Assembly: GCA_017557525.1 (NCBI GenBank) | Contig: JAFYYN010000105.1 | Span: 34,367 to 98,366 of the forward strand | Length of the DNA: 64,000 nucleotides | Source of the DNA: Lachnospiraceae bacterium | Lineage (GTDB): Bacteria; Bacillota; Clostridia; Lachnospirales; Lachnospiraceae | Direction: 5' to 3' | In this document: positions 8,044-16,495 of the stretch, piece after piece | How positions within the stretch are numbered: the first letter of the stretch is position 1 | Layout: each line of letters opens with the position of its first letter | Position numbers and translations under genes: made by a program | The notes under the pieces: model-generated | Database searches by the model: none | Told to the model about the DNA's origin: nothing | The model's input: the letters and a program-made list of their open reading frames with translations, nothing else

Positions 8044-8173
8044 ATATTTAATTTATTTTTCATATTCTCTCTAAAAAGCTCATCGTCAGCGGCTAATTGT
8101 ACGTCGAATGCTTTAGCGGTCGACATACGATATATTCTTCAAGGCGAAGCTTATAGTAAGTAATTGAACTTAT

Positions 8174-8202
8174 CAAAAAAAGGACCGGTCAAACACCGGT
8201 CC
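8174..8202 (-). terminator. Intrinsic terminator after the LacI-like/GGDEF gene
   Basis: GGACCGGT (8182-8189) and ACCGGTCC (8195-8202) form a perfect 8-bp GC-rich stem, followed on the minus strand by seven T residues. It probably ends the flagellar/chemotaxis-linked transcription block. Confidence 0.9.
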
Positions 8203-8210
8203 GCTAGAAA

Positions 8211-10151
8211 TCATTTCAATATTTTTCTGGTTGCTCTGTTTTTATCCTTCATGGCATACATCCTGTCGTCACTCTTAGTGAGCCACTCCGTAAGCGTTAT
8301 GCCCGCATTTGGCGTACAGATACAGTATCCGTAGCTTGCACACACATTATAAGGCTTTTTGGAATTTTTATTGAAATCCTCAAGATATGTTTCAAAACGC
8401 TTTACAAACTTTGCTACGGAATTTTCGGAGTAGTCAAGTGCCAATACCTGGAACTCATCTCCGCCAACTCTGAAGCCTATCTCATCGCTGAAGGAGGCCT
8501 CCCTTATGGCATCTGCCAAGACACAGAGAGCAAAATCACCCTCGGGATGTCCAAAGTTGTCGTTTATTACCTTAAGCCCATCCATATCGATGCCTATGAT
8601 AACCATAGTCCTGTGTTCGGTCTGGATGATATTATACATACGGTGGGTTTCAAGCTCAAATCCATGCCTGTTTTTAAGACCCGTAAGCACATCCGTAACA
8701 TACATGGAGGAAAGCTTATCAATAAGCGCCGCATTTCTCTTTAACGATCTCATATGCTCCAAGGCATTACATATGGAGATATGCATCGACTCATAAAATC
8801 CGTTTATTGTACCGCCCGGATAATAATCGATCACGGTATAGCCGAAGCTTGCGCCCTGGAAATGCAGGGGGATAACATAATAAGCCTTAGGTTCGTCACT
8901 TATAAACTCGTCCGGCAGCAGCTCACGTCTAGGGATGGTGATATCCACCTTCTTCTGCAGCTCCGTATTAAAGAATACCGTCCTAACGTGCATATTATCG
9001 GTATATCCGTGCATCTCATCATTTTCCATGGATTCCCACTTGTAATCGTTTACCACAACAAAGAAATCCTTATAATATTCATTAATAAATATATATTTGG
9101 ACAATGAATGATTGAGCTCCTCAAAATCCTGAGCGACGGCAGTGTCCAGACTCATAAAGCAGCTCTCAAGGAACTCATGCCTCTGTCCGCTCCATGCCGA
9201 AAAGTAATTTCTAACCGCATCAGTCAGGGATTTTGTGGAGAACTCCTGACAGCCGCAGCTCTGTCTTGGTACTATGGTACCCGGAATATATTCGTATTTT
9301 TCAATCTTTTTTCCGTCTCTTAAAGCATAGAACATCTTGATGGCGGTTTTCGCCATTTCCTTGATATCGATTCTGACCGAAGAAATTGAAGGGATAGTAT
9401 ATCTAACCTCATTTATATCATCGAAACCGGTAACCACAACATCCCTGGGGATCTCAAAGCCTCTTTCCTGAAGTGAATGGCATACTGCTATAGCCATATA
9501 GTCATTAGCACAGACTATTGCTTCTGGCAGCTTGCCGTTTCTTCTTTCAAGGATGGTATCAACTATGCTGTCACCCTGATTACGCCAGAAATCACCATGG
9601 ATCAGGTTTTCATCCTCTAAAACCATGCCATACTCGTTAAATACACGTCTTACGCAGGCAAGTCTTTTAACCGCATCCGGATGTCCTTCAATACCGCTGA
9701 CATAAAACAGATCCTTAAAATGATGATGCTCAATAAGATGCTTTATCATGCATTCCATCGAATTTTCATCATCTATCAGAACAGTGTTATAATCGTCCGC
9801 TTCACGTCTGATGCTTATAACAGGACAGTGGCTGTTCTTTTTTACCATATTTAAAACTTCTTCGGCTGCATCATGATTTGTGAATGTATCAAGGCACAGG
9901 AAAATACCATCGTAATCAGCATACTCCGGCAGATAAGCCGCATTAAACTCACCTGCTTCGAATTCCTCGGTATTGCCGTATCCGCCGAACCAGTTAAATA
10001 TGATAGAATAATATCCGCTTTTTGACATTTCATCTGTCAGATGGTTGATCATCTGAATCTGATAATCAACCATGCTGCCACAGATTATTATAGCCACTTT
10101 TTTTCTTTTAGAAAATCCCATAGTTTGCATCAAATACAGGCATGTTTGCAT
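8211..10151 (-). CDS. LacI-like periplasmic-binding-fold sensor fused to GGDEF domain
   Basis: A 646-residue soluble protein. Residues ~17-300 form a LacI-type sugar-binding (Peripla_BP_3) domain (KKVAIIICGSMVDYQ..., AIVCANDYMAIAVCHSLQERG, VVVTGFDDINEVRYT) but with no helix-turn-helix before it. A linker or GAF-like region covers ~310-480, and a GGDEF domain ~485-646 carries an intact GGDEF at ~563-567. No signal peptide or membrane segment, so the sensor acts in the cytoplasm. It probably couples a small ligand, perhaps a sugar, to c-di-GMP output. Start choice is uncertain: no good ribosome site precedes 10151, and downstream in-frame ATGs exist. It follows the flagellar block directly and ends at a strong terminator. 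Confidence 0.88.
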   Translation of the reverse strand: MQTCLYLMQTMGFSKRKKVAIIICGSMVDYQIQMINHLTDEMSKSGYYSIIFNWFGGYGNTEEFEAGEFNAAYLPEYADYDGIFLCLDTFTNHDAAEEVLNMVKKNSHCPVISIRREADDYNTVLIDDENSMECMIKHLIEHHHFKDLFYVSGIEGHPDAVKRLACVRRVFNEYGMVLEDENLIHGDFWRNQGDSIVDTILERRNGKLPEAIVCANDYMAIAVCHSLQERGFEIPRDVVVTGFDDINEVRYTIPSISSVRIDIKEMAKTAIKMFYALRDGKKIEKYEYIPGTIVPRQSCGCQEFSTKSLTDAVRNYFSAWSGQRHEFLESCFMSLDTAVAQDFEELNHSLSKYIFINEYYKDFFVVVNDYKWESMENDEMHGYTDNMHVRTVFFNTELQKKVDITIPRRELLPDEFISDEPKAYYVIPLHFQGASFGYTVIDYYPGGTINGFYESMHISICNALEHMRSLKRNAALIDKLSSMYVTDVLTGLKNRHGFELETHRMYNIIQTEHRTMVIIGIDMDGLKVINDNFGHPEGDFALCVLADAIREASFSDEIGFRVGGDEFQVLALDYSENSVAKFVKRFETYLEDFNKNSKKPYNVCASYGYCICTPNAGITLTEWLTKSDDRMYAMKDKNRATRKILK

Positions 10152-10153
10152 CA

Positions 10154-10203
10154 GTCCGAGGTGCCTGCTCCTCAGACCGCAGGTGAAAAATAATTGTCAC
10201 CTG
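10154..10203. other. Two adjacent inverted repeats upstream of the LacI-like/GGDEF gene
   Basis: GTCCGAGG (10154-10161) pairs with CCTCAGAC (10170-10177), and CAGGTGA (10180-10186) pairs with TCACCTG (10197-10203). Both lie between the upstream gene and the start codon, and no T-run follows either, so they look like leader stem-loops or operator sites rather than a terminator. Confidence 0.5.
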
Positions 10204-10233
10204 AAAGCTGTTAAATATGTTTATATTTCTAAA

Positions 10234-11013
10234 TTAATGCCAGGTTGAACAGATCTTAGCTATCTCCTCGTAGCTCATACCCTTCTTGATCTTAAACTCA
10301 CCTATCTGAAGCTGATATGCGTATCCGCTGTCAAGCAGATACTTATTGAAATCGTTCCAGTCATCAACAACTCCGGCTTTCTGTACTGCCTGTGCGAAAA
10401 GCTCGGATGTCATACCCTTGGTAATTGTAACTGTTACAGCCTTGTTCTTTCCTGCCTTTTCTGTAGGCGTAGGCTCGGGTGTAGCTGTAGGCTCCTTAGG
10501 TGCTTTAGTAGGCTTAGGTGTAGCCGTAGGCTCCGGAACAGGTGTTGCTGTAGGCTTTGGTGTAGGAGTGGGCTCCGGTGTAGGCGTTGCAGTAGGTTCC
10601 GGTGTAGGTGTTGCTGTAGGCTCCGGTGTAGGTGTTGCTGTAAGAGTCGAAGTCGGTTCCTCCGTAGGAGTAGCCGTAGGTGCCAAGGTTACTTCCTCGG
10701 TTGGTGTTGCTGTCGGCTTTTCGGTGGGAGTTGCCTCTGCGGTAGGAGTTGTTTCCTCCGTAGGAGTTACCTCCTCTTTTACCGTTGGTGTAGGTGTATC
10801 CGTAGGTGCATTCTCTGCAGTGGGCTTTGGAGTAGTACTGTCAATACCTACTATTTTACCCAGATTATCGTTAGGATCAGAATTCTGATTTGTATCAGTA
10901 TTTGTCTCTATTTTATTTTTCAGTTCAAGATTAGGAATAATGATCACAACAAAAACGAAAAGTGTAAACAGTATTCCTATCCCGACACCTCTCATATAGT
11001 ATTTCAGTTTCAT
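10234..11013 (-). CDS. Membrane-anchored protein with Thr/Pro-rich stalk and MltG LysM-like domain
   Basis: A 259-residue protein. One N-terminal membrane segment (about residues 9-28, signal-anchor type) precedes a low-complexity extracellular stalk (~55-185) of repeated TPTPEPTA-like units. The C-terminal ~70 residues (VTVTITKGMTSELFAQAVQK...GEFKIKKGMSYEEIAKIC) resemble the LysM-like module that precedes the catalytic domain in MltG/YceG transglycosylases. No catalytic domain follows, so it is more likely a wall-binding or scaffolding protein than an enzyme. It is the last gene of the run that begins at flgB, 31 bases after its neighbour. Confidence 0.72.
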   Translation of the reverse strand: MKLKYYMRGVGIGILFTLFVFVVIIIPNLELKNKIETNTDTNQNSDPNDNLGKIVGIDSTTPKPTAENAPTDTPTPTVKEEVTPTEETTPTAEATPTEKPTATPTEEVTLAPTATPTEEPTSTLTATPTPEPTATPTPEPTATPTPEPTPTPKPTATPVPEPTATPKPTKAPKEPTATPEPTPTEKAGKNKAVTVTITKGMTSELFAQAVQKAGVVDDWNDFNKYLLDSGYAYQLQIGEFKIKKGMSYEEIAKICSTWH

Positions 11014-11044
11014 TTTATGTAAGTCTCCCGATAATATTTATTTC

Positions 11045-11788
11045 TTATTTGCAATAAAGTTCAATAATCAGCTTAACCTCGCCCTGTCCCATATTGAGCA
11101 GTTTTGAGATTTCCAAAACAGACTTGTTTTTCTTGTAAAGATTAATGACTTCATTTGTCTTTTCGTTCTTTTCGGGAGCATTCTTTTTCAGTTCCTTTTT
11201 TACGTCGCCCGGAACATTTGTGATCCTCTGTTTTGCACGATCCTTCGATTTCATGTTTTTAACCTTGGGATCTTCCTCGTAAGGCTCATCGTCGGTATCG
11301 TCAAAGCTGAAATCCTCCATACCGATATCGAGCTTTCTGGGCACATCGGAAGCGGGCGCAGTCTCAGTGATCTTTGAGGCAATGCTGCCTGCTTCGGCAA
11401 AGTCCTGCTTTTCAAGAGCAATCCTTAAAGACTCAATACGGCTGACCGTCTCCTTAAGCTCCTTTTCCTTATCCTGAAGCATCTGATAAAGGAATACTGT
11501 TTCCTTATGATTTGTATCAATCTTGGCAAGCACCTGATCGGAATATTCATTAACTGCCATTATCTTATCGTTAGAGATTTCTTCCAGCTGGTCCTGGGTA
11601 GTCTCCAGCAGCTTATTGGCGTTCGTATTCATATCCCTGATAGCTCTTTCACTTATGACATTAAGCTGTTTCATATCAGGCACCGGAACAGTATTTTCCG
11701 GTACATCCCTGGTCTTATCAACCAGGAAAAAGCTAACAACAATCAGTATCAATCCAAAAATCAGTAATGCGATCTCTAATGCGCTCAT
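11045..11788 (-). CDS. Membrane-anchored coiled-coil protein, SwrB-like architecture (DUF6115-type)
   Basis: A 247-residue protein. One N-terminal membrane segment (~4-24) is followed by a long charged coiled-coil region (~40-135), an acidic linker (SFDDTDDEPYEEDPK) and a C-terminal helix-turn-helix-like tail (INLYKKNKSVLEISKLLNMGQGEVKLIIELY). B. subtilis SwrB, encoded just after sigD, has the same plan of anchor, coiled coil and short C-terminal module and promotes flagellar export-apparatus assembly. Position shortly after sigD supports an equivalent role, but the assignment is by architecture only. Confidence 0.6.
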   Translation of the reverse strand: MSALEIALLIFGLILIVVSFFLVDKTRDVPENTVPVPDMKQLNVISERAIRDMNTNANKLLETTQDQLEEISNDKIMAVNEYSDQVLAKIDTNHKETVFLYQMLQDKEKELKETVSRIESLRIALEKQDFAEAGSIASKITETAPASDVPRKLDIGMEDFSFDDTDDEPYEEDPKVKNMKSKDRAKQRITNVPGDVKKELKKNAPEKNEKTNEVINLYKKNKSVLEISKLLNMGQGEVKLIIELYCK

Positions 11789-11792
11789 AATC

Positions 11793-12113
11793 TCAAATCC
11801 TTATATCAAAGCCTGAATGCACACCGGTATCAGTACCGTTTTCCTTCTGCTCTGACTCATTTTCCTTCTTTTTCTTTTTTTTCTCCTTTTCGGAGTAACT
11901 TCCGTTTCCCTTTTCCTTTGCGTCGTACCTGTACTCCGGATTTTCGGCCGCAGTAGCCTGTACTACCTGCTGTTCATGAACTCTTGCCTCGTGTGCGATC
12001 TCCTGCATACCGCTCTGCTGCTGGGCAACCTGCTTTGCGATGTTTGTGCTGTGAACAATCGAGGCCTCCTGTGATTTGGGTACCATAGTGTACATTTCGA
12101 TAGGTGTAATCAT
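11793..12113 (-). CDS. Hypothetical protein of the flagellar operon (106 aa)
   Basis: Not recognised as a named family. It begins MITPIEMYTMVPKSQEASIVH and carries a Gln/Glu-rich N-terminal half and a strongly basic-acidic tail with a run of lysines (KEKKKKKKENESEQKENG). No membrane segment. It lies four bases before the SwrB-like gene and 35 bases after fapA, clearly within the operon. It is probably a small adaptor; similar N-termini (ITPIE, MVPRSQE) are common in clostridial flagellar operons. Confidence 0.65.
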   Translation of the reverse strand: MITPIEMYTMVPKSQEASIVHSTNIAKQVAQQQSGMQEIAHEARVHEQQVVQATAAENPEYRYDAKEKGNGSYSEKEKKKKKKENESEQKENGTDTGVHSGFDIRI

Positions 12114-12148
12114 ATACTACCTCCTATTCTGCTAAAGGTGCCTAAAAC

Positions 12149-13744
12149 CTATTTGTATGCAGTAACTCTTACATCCGCTCCGTCTCTTATGAGTCTGCAG
12201 TGCTTGGTCTCTGACCTGATATATGTGGAGATGTTGGAAATGGTTACCTTGCATCCCGGATATATAACATCATCGACCAGTACATAACCCTTAGTGGAAT
12301 TTTCAAGCATAAGGTCCAGCTCTTCCAAACGGGCATTGATCTCCTCAATCCTCTTTTTAAATTCCTTGTTGCTGACAGAAAGCTGCTGGAACTGGATTAT
12401 CTTTTCCTTGGGCAGCTGCTCGCGGTCCTTGATCTTCTTGGAAATAAAGAAAAGTATCTTTTCAGTCTTGTCTATATTCTCCCTGATCGTTCTTTTCTCG
12501 TTAAGGAGCTCTCTTTCCTCCTCAACAAGATTCATGTTTTCTCCAACCTCTATCACTGTCTGAGTGCCCATAACCGAACCGGCGGTTTTCGCTTCGATAA
12601 ACTTGCCTGCCCTGATGATGCCTCCGGTAATAAAGCCTTTCTTGCCTCTGACTATGATTTCCGCGCCCGCCGTTACCTTGCTGTGCATGATGGATTCGGT
12701 CTGGATAAATCCACCCGCCCTGACCTCGGCGCTTTCAATAAATTTGGCCACGATATTTGCACCGGCATTGAGGATACCCTTATTCATGCCCTGTATCCCT
12801 CGTTTTAAAACTATCTGTCCGCCTGCAAATATCTCTGCACCCTCAACGATGCCCTCAACAATTACGTCACCGTCCGCATGTACCTTATATCCCGAATTTA
12901 CATTACCGGCAACTATAACTGTACCGTTATACTCGATATCGCCTGTCGCAACATCCACATTGCCCGGTATCTCGTATGTATCGGAAACAAATACCTGCTT
13001 ATCCGCAAGCACCGCATGTCCGTTAACATTGCTTATAAGCTGAAGTCCATCGGACGTAAGCCTTGCATTCTTGGACTGCTTAAGAAATATAACGTTAACC
13101 TTTCTCGGCTGTATCGCTCTGCCTAAAACATCGACGCCCGGTTTTCCGTGTACCGCCGGAGTAAGCACTGCAAGTACCTGGTCTTTTTCTACCTTGCTTA
13201 AGTTATCCAGCTGATGGAAATCCACCGAACCGTCCTCATTCATCTTAGGTTTCTTAGTAAGATCTGTATTAAAGAAATACTCCACTACAGCATCGCTGCC
13301 TTCTACGGGTGGCTCAGCCTCAGCGATTATATAAGGCGTACAATACTGTCTCTCGGCGAGAAACTTATCTATAACATCCTCTTTTATGCCTGATTTGATG
13401 CCTCTCTTGTTTGCAAGCCAGAGAATCTCGTCCTTGGTAAGCTTTTTGCCGCCTTCAACCTCGGGATAAAATCTTGCGGTAACCACTGTGAAATTATCGG
13501 ATATTTCAAGATTCATGGTTTCATCAAAAGCTGAAACCTTTATCGCAGTGATCCGGAGCTCCTTCTTCTCGGAAAAGTTCCTAAAAAGGTTATATATGGC
13601 TATCTTGTCATAGTCGACATTATAAATATCGAGATAATTCAGTATTTCATTAGGGTCGCACGGTACACCGCCCGGCTCTGGAGGATAAGCTATCAGATAT
13701 GTTCCGTCATTTCTGATTTCAAGTCGGAAATAGCCGTTTGTCAA
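12149..13744 (-). CDS. fapA: FapA family (DUF342) flagellar-operon protein
   Basis: A 531-residue FapA/DUF342 protein. The N-terminal ~165 residues form the FapA N domain. A central region (~235-400) is a right-handed beta-helix rich in Gly/Val/Ile repeats (VDVATGDIEYNGTVIVAGNV, VIVEGIVEGAEIFAGGQIV). A coiled coil (~405-480) precedes a short C-terminal beta segment. The family is often encoded next to sigD in flagellar operons and has been linked to polar localisation or assembly, but its exact molecular function is not settled. It follows sigD by 19 bases. Confidence 0.88.
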   Translation of the reverse strand: MTNGYFRLEIRNDGTYLIAYPPEPGGVPCDPNEILNYLDIYNVDYDKIAIYNLFRNFSEKKELRITAIKVSAFDETMNLEISDNFTVVTARFYPEVEGGKKLTKDEILWLANKRGIKSGIKEDVIDKFLAERQYCTPYIIAEAEPPVEGSDAVVEYFFNTDLTKKPKMNEDGSVDFHQLDNLSKVEKDQVLAVLTPAVHGKPGVDVLGRAIQPRKVNVIFLKQSKNARLTSDGLQLISNVNGHAVLADKQVFVSDTYEIPGNVDVATGDIEYNGTVIVAGNVNSGYKVHADGDVIVEGIVEGAEIFAGGQIVLKRGIQGMNKGILNAGANIVAKFIESAEVRAGGFIQTESIMHSKVTAGAEIIVRGKKGFITGGIIRAGKFIEAKTAGSVMGTQTVIEVGENMNLVEEERELLNEKRTIRENIDKTEKILFFISKKIKDREQLPKEKIIQFQQLSVSNKEFKKRIEEINARLEELDLMLENSTKGYVLVDDVIYPGCKVTISNISTYIRSETKHCRLIRDGADVRVTAYK

Positions 13745-13763
13745 AACTGTGTCTCCTTTCGAA

Positions 13764-14525
13764 TCATCCTAAAAACATCTTCATATTATTGCCGAGACGC
13801 TGTTTCATCTTTACCAGTGATTTGGAATGCAGCTGTGAAACTCTGGATTCCGAAACATCCATAACATTAGCGATCTCTTTTAATGTCATATCTTCATAAT
13901 AATACAGAAGCACGACCTTTTTCTCTTTGTCAGTCAGCGTTTCCAAGACCTCCATAAGCAGCCTTTTAAGCTCATCCTTTTCAACCACCTTGTCAGGCTG
14001 CAGATAATCCTTTGTTTCAACGGGTTCAACCTTGGAATCACCCTGCTCCATGTATTCGTCAAGGGATATTATATTGCTGACCTTGGTCTCGTTCTGCATA
14101 TCCATCAGATCATCCATGGATATACCGAGCTCCTCTGCAAGCTCCTCATCGGTAGCAAGCTTTCCGGTCCTCTCTTCGATCTTTCTGTAGGCCATATCGA
14201 GCTGCTTCTGCTTCTGTCTGACAGTCCTCGGTATCCAGTCCATACGCCTTATCTGATCGAGTATCTCACCCCTGATCCTTAAGGATGCATAAGTTTCAAA
14301 TTTTATGCCTTTTCCGTAATCAAACTTGTCGATAGCGTCGATGAGCCCGAAAATACCATAGCCAACCATGTCGTCATACTCAACATTATAACCGAAATAC
14401 ATGCTTAGCTTACCTGCAACAATCTTTACGAGCCCTGAGTATTCTATTATAAGTTTTTCTCTGAGCTCAGGAGTTTTCTGTTTGGAATAGTCGCTCCAGA
14501 GCTTGTCCTTGTCCACTACTGCCAT
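13764..14525 (-). CDS. sigD: Flagellar sigma factor (sigma-28/FliA/SigD type)
   Basis: A 253-residue FliA/WhiG-type sigma factor directing late flagellar and chemotaxis genes. Region 2 is visible at ~20-90 (DDMVGYGIFGLIDAIDKFD, then FETYASLRIRGEILDQIRRMDW), region 3 at ~95-150, and region 4 with helix-turn-helix at ~195-250 (MTLKEIANVMDVSESRVSQLHSKSL). It sits between the 99-residue membrane protein and fapA in the 3' half of the fla/che block, the position of sigD in B. subtilis. An anti-sigma FlgM is not in this window. Confidence 0.94.
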   Translation of the reverse strand: MAVVDKDKLWSDYSKQKTPELREKLIIEYSGLVKIVAGKLSMYFGYNVEYDDMVGYGIFGLIDAIDKFDYGKGIKFETYASLRIRGEILDQIRRMDWIPRTVRQKQKQLDMAYRKIEERTGKLATDEELAEELGISMDDLMDMQNETKVSNIISLDEYMEQGDSKVEPVETKDYLQPDKVVEKDELKRLLMEVLETLTDKEKKVVLLYYYEDMTLKEIANVMDVSESRVSQLHSKSLVKMKQRLGNNMKMFLG

Positions 14526-14546
14526 TTGATAATCCCCCTATAACTA

Positions 14547-14846
14547 TCATTTGCTGTCGGATTCCTCTTTTGACTGATCTGCCTTTTCCTGCTCTTCGTT
14601 AGCCTGCTGTGCTTTTAAGGCTTCTTCTTCCAATCTCTGTTTCTCGTCTTTAAGTCTTTCTTCTGCTTCCCTGTTCTGCTTGGCAAAAATAGAATTAACT
14701 ATCTGCCCTATAATAAGGAAAACTATCAGGGAAACAAGAACCGTAATGAGTGTAGCCAGCAGTCCGGCATGATTCAAAATACAGCACACACAGGCAATAA
14801 GTCCTGCTGTAAGTGTTATGATTATAACAATGGGCTTGTCTTTCAC
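14547..14846 (-). CDS. Small membrane protein with charged coiled-coil tail (99 aa)
   Basis: Not recognised. Two hydrophobic segments (about residues 5-25 and 30-52) are followed by a ~45-residue highly charged helix (EAEERLKDEKQRLEEEALKAQQANEEQEK). It lies between cheD and sigD with gaps of 17 and 21 bases, so it is part of the operon. It may be a membrane scaffold for motility proteins; no functional claim can be made from sequence alone. Confidence 0.68.
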   Translation of the reverse strand: MKDKPIVIIITLTAGLIACVCCILNHAGLLATLITVLVSLIVFLIIGQIVNSIFAKQNREAEERLKDEKQRLEEEALKAQQANEEQEKADQSKEESDSK

Positions 14847-14863
14847 CGCATAACTCCTTTATG

Positions 14864-15349
14864 CTATATATATTTCTCCGGCTTTCCTATGGCCCTTATC
14901 TGCAGCCTGTAGGTCTCCGGATCAAACTCGATGGTCCGTCCGTATGTCCCCCCACAGTCCGAGGCTACAATAGGAATTCCTTTTTTCATAAGAATACCTT
15001 TGACTGCTTCCGCGTTACGCTCTCCGATATTAAGATAGTCCCCGCTGCCCTGGAAAGCAAACATCCTGGCTCCCCCGGCCATCTTGGCCATGAGAGCCCT
15101 TTGAGGCACTCCCTGTTTTCTTAATTCCTCTATTAATTTTTCCACACCTGTGTCTGCAAACTTCGCAGGATTCTCGGTCCTTTTTGATATCGAACTGTCC
15201 GGCAGCATGACATGCAGCATACCGCAAACAGAAGATTTTATATCAAAAAGTACCAGTCCTATACACGACCCGAGTCCCAAGGTTATGATCCTGTCCGGAG
15301 CCCTGCAGATGTTCATGTCGGCCATACCGACCCTTACCAAATTGCCCAT
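14864..15349 (-). CDS. cheD: Chemoreceptor glutamine deamidase CheD
   Basis: Deamidates receptor glutamines and, with CheC, takes part in adaptation. The 161-residue length is typical. The catalytic cysteine lies in LGLGSCIGLVLFD (Cys29) and the histidine in CGMLHVMLP (His46), as in the papain-like CheD fold. ERNAEAVKGIL and IVASDCGGTYGRTIEFD are typical C-terminal features. It follows cheC by 11 bases. Confidence 0.95.
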   Translation of the reverse strand: MGNLVRVGMADMNICRAPDRIITLGLGSCIGLVLFDIKSSVCGMLHVMLPDSSISKRTENPAKFADTGVEKLIEELRKQGVPQRALMAKMAGGARMFAFQGSGDYLNIGERNAEAVKGILMKKGIPIVASDCGGTYGRTIEFDPETYRLQIRAIGKPEKYI

Positions 15350-15360
15350 CTTTTTCCCTT

Positions 15361-15981
15361 TTAAAGCCCCAGTTTTTCAAAAATCGTGTTAAATGCCTCA
15401 AGTGTCGGCACCAGGATGAAAAATCCCTCTGCCTTTTTATTTTTGTATTCAAATACCGACTGTATCAAAAGCACCTTATCGCTCACCTTGCCAAACTCTA
15501 TAGCCGGCACGGAAAGCACTGCTCCCGCCATATCATGTGAAAGAGCGGGAACGCTTGGCGCACATACAAGTCCCGTAAGCTTTGCGATAGCTGAAAGATA
15601 CGACCCTGCAACTATATTTCCGAACTCGGACAGCGCGGATCTTACCATCTCTGTACATTCCAACTGTTCTTCTTCGTCTTCATGCTGAAGGAGATGATTT
15701 ATGATTATCCTTGCTGATTTAACGTCCATAACGAACATCATCATGCCATCGATATCCTGGCTTAGGGTAACCATAATACCGATAACTTCGTTTTCTGCCC
15801 CGCCGATTATCTCACTCAGCTCTGAAAACTCTAAGAATCTTATTATCGGGACTTCAATCCCTATCTGGCCGTCGAGCAGAGTGGAAATAGCGGTAGCCGC
15901 ATTTCCTGTTCCGATATTCGATATCTCCTTTAAGACATCGAACTCCACCTCGGAGAGTTCTTCTATCCTTTTTATGGACAT
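15361..15981 (-). CDS. cheC: CheY-phosphate phosphatase CheC
   Basis: A 206-residue CheC-family protein that removes phosphate from CheY-P and partners CheD. Two copies of the phosphatase signature are visible: VLKEISNIGTGNAATAISTL near residue 20 and LSEFGNIVAGSYLSAIAKL near residue 117. It is encoded between cheW and cheD, two bases after cheW. Since CheY itself is not encoded in the window, its substrate must come from another locus. Confidence 0.94.
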   Translation of the reverse strand: MSIKRIEELSEVEFDVLKEISNIGTGNAATAISTLLDGQIGIEVPIIRFLEFSELSEIIGGAENEVIGIMVTLSQDIDGMMMFVMDVKSARIIINHLLQHEDEEEQLECTEMVRSALSEFGNIVAGSYLSAIAKLTGLVCAPSVPALSHDMAGAVLSVPAIEFGKVSDKVLLIQSVFEYKNKKAEGFFILVPTLEAFNTIFEKLGL

Positions 15982-15983
15982 AT

Positions 15984-16448
15984 TTACTCTCCTTTCTCCT
16001 TCTCCTGAAGGACAGCCGCAACATTTAAAACGGAGATCAGACCCTTTGTATGCTTTCCGATACCCGTAATATATGTATTTTTATCTTCAGAGGTCACAAC
16101 CCTGTCAATCTCTTCTTCCTTTAAGGTAATAACCTCTCTTACCTCGTCCACTATAAAACCAATGCTGGCCTGAGGCTCGGGCTTAAGGATAAGTATCCTC
16201 GTCTTCGGAGTAAAAACATCATCCTCAAATCCGAATCTGCGTCTTAAGCTCATAACAGGTATGATCTCGCCGCGCAGGTTTATAACTCCGGGGAAATACT
16301 CCTGTGCCTTGGGAACTCTGGTAATACGCTGCATTCTGATGATATTGTCTATGTAACTGATATCTATACCGTACTGTTCGTTATTGATCATAACATCTAT
16401 GTACTGTTTGATCTGATCAATGCTGCCTGCTTCAGCTATGTCTGCCAT
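15984..16448 (-). CDS. cheW: Chemotaxis coupling protein CheW
   Basis: A 154-residue single CheW domain that couples receptors to CheA. Family blocks are IDISYIDNIIRMQRITRVP, FPGVINLRGEIIPVMSLRRRFG and IGFIVDEVREVITL. It lies between cheA (47 bases upstream) and cheC. The short gap before it contains a normal ribosome site (GGAGGTAAG). Confidence 0.95.
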   Translation of the reverse strand: MADIAEAGSIDQIKQYIDVMINNEQYGIDISYIDNIIRMQRITRVPKAQEYFPGVINLRGEIIPVMSLRRRFGFEDDVFTPKTRILILKPEPQASIGFIVDEVREVITLKEEEIDRVVTSEDKNTYITGIGKHTKGLISVLNVAAVLQEKEKGE

Positions 16449-16495
16449 ATCTTACCTCCAAAAACTATGGGATTGCCTGTTGCGACAAATATGTA

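Noticed and set aside
10440-10830. Regular short repeats considered as CRISPR or tandem satellite
   Set aside because: They are in-frame Thr/Pro codon repeats of a protein stalk, with no constant repeat and variable spacer pattern.
10346-10888. Open plus-strand frame rich in Val/Gly repeats
   Set aside because: It is the mirror of the Thr/Pro codon repeats in the gene on the minus strand; no ribosome site and no recognisable domain.
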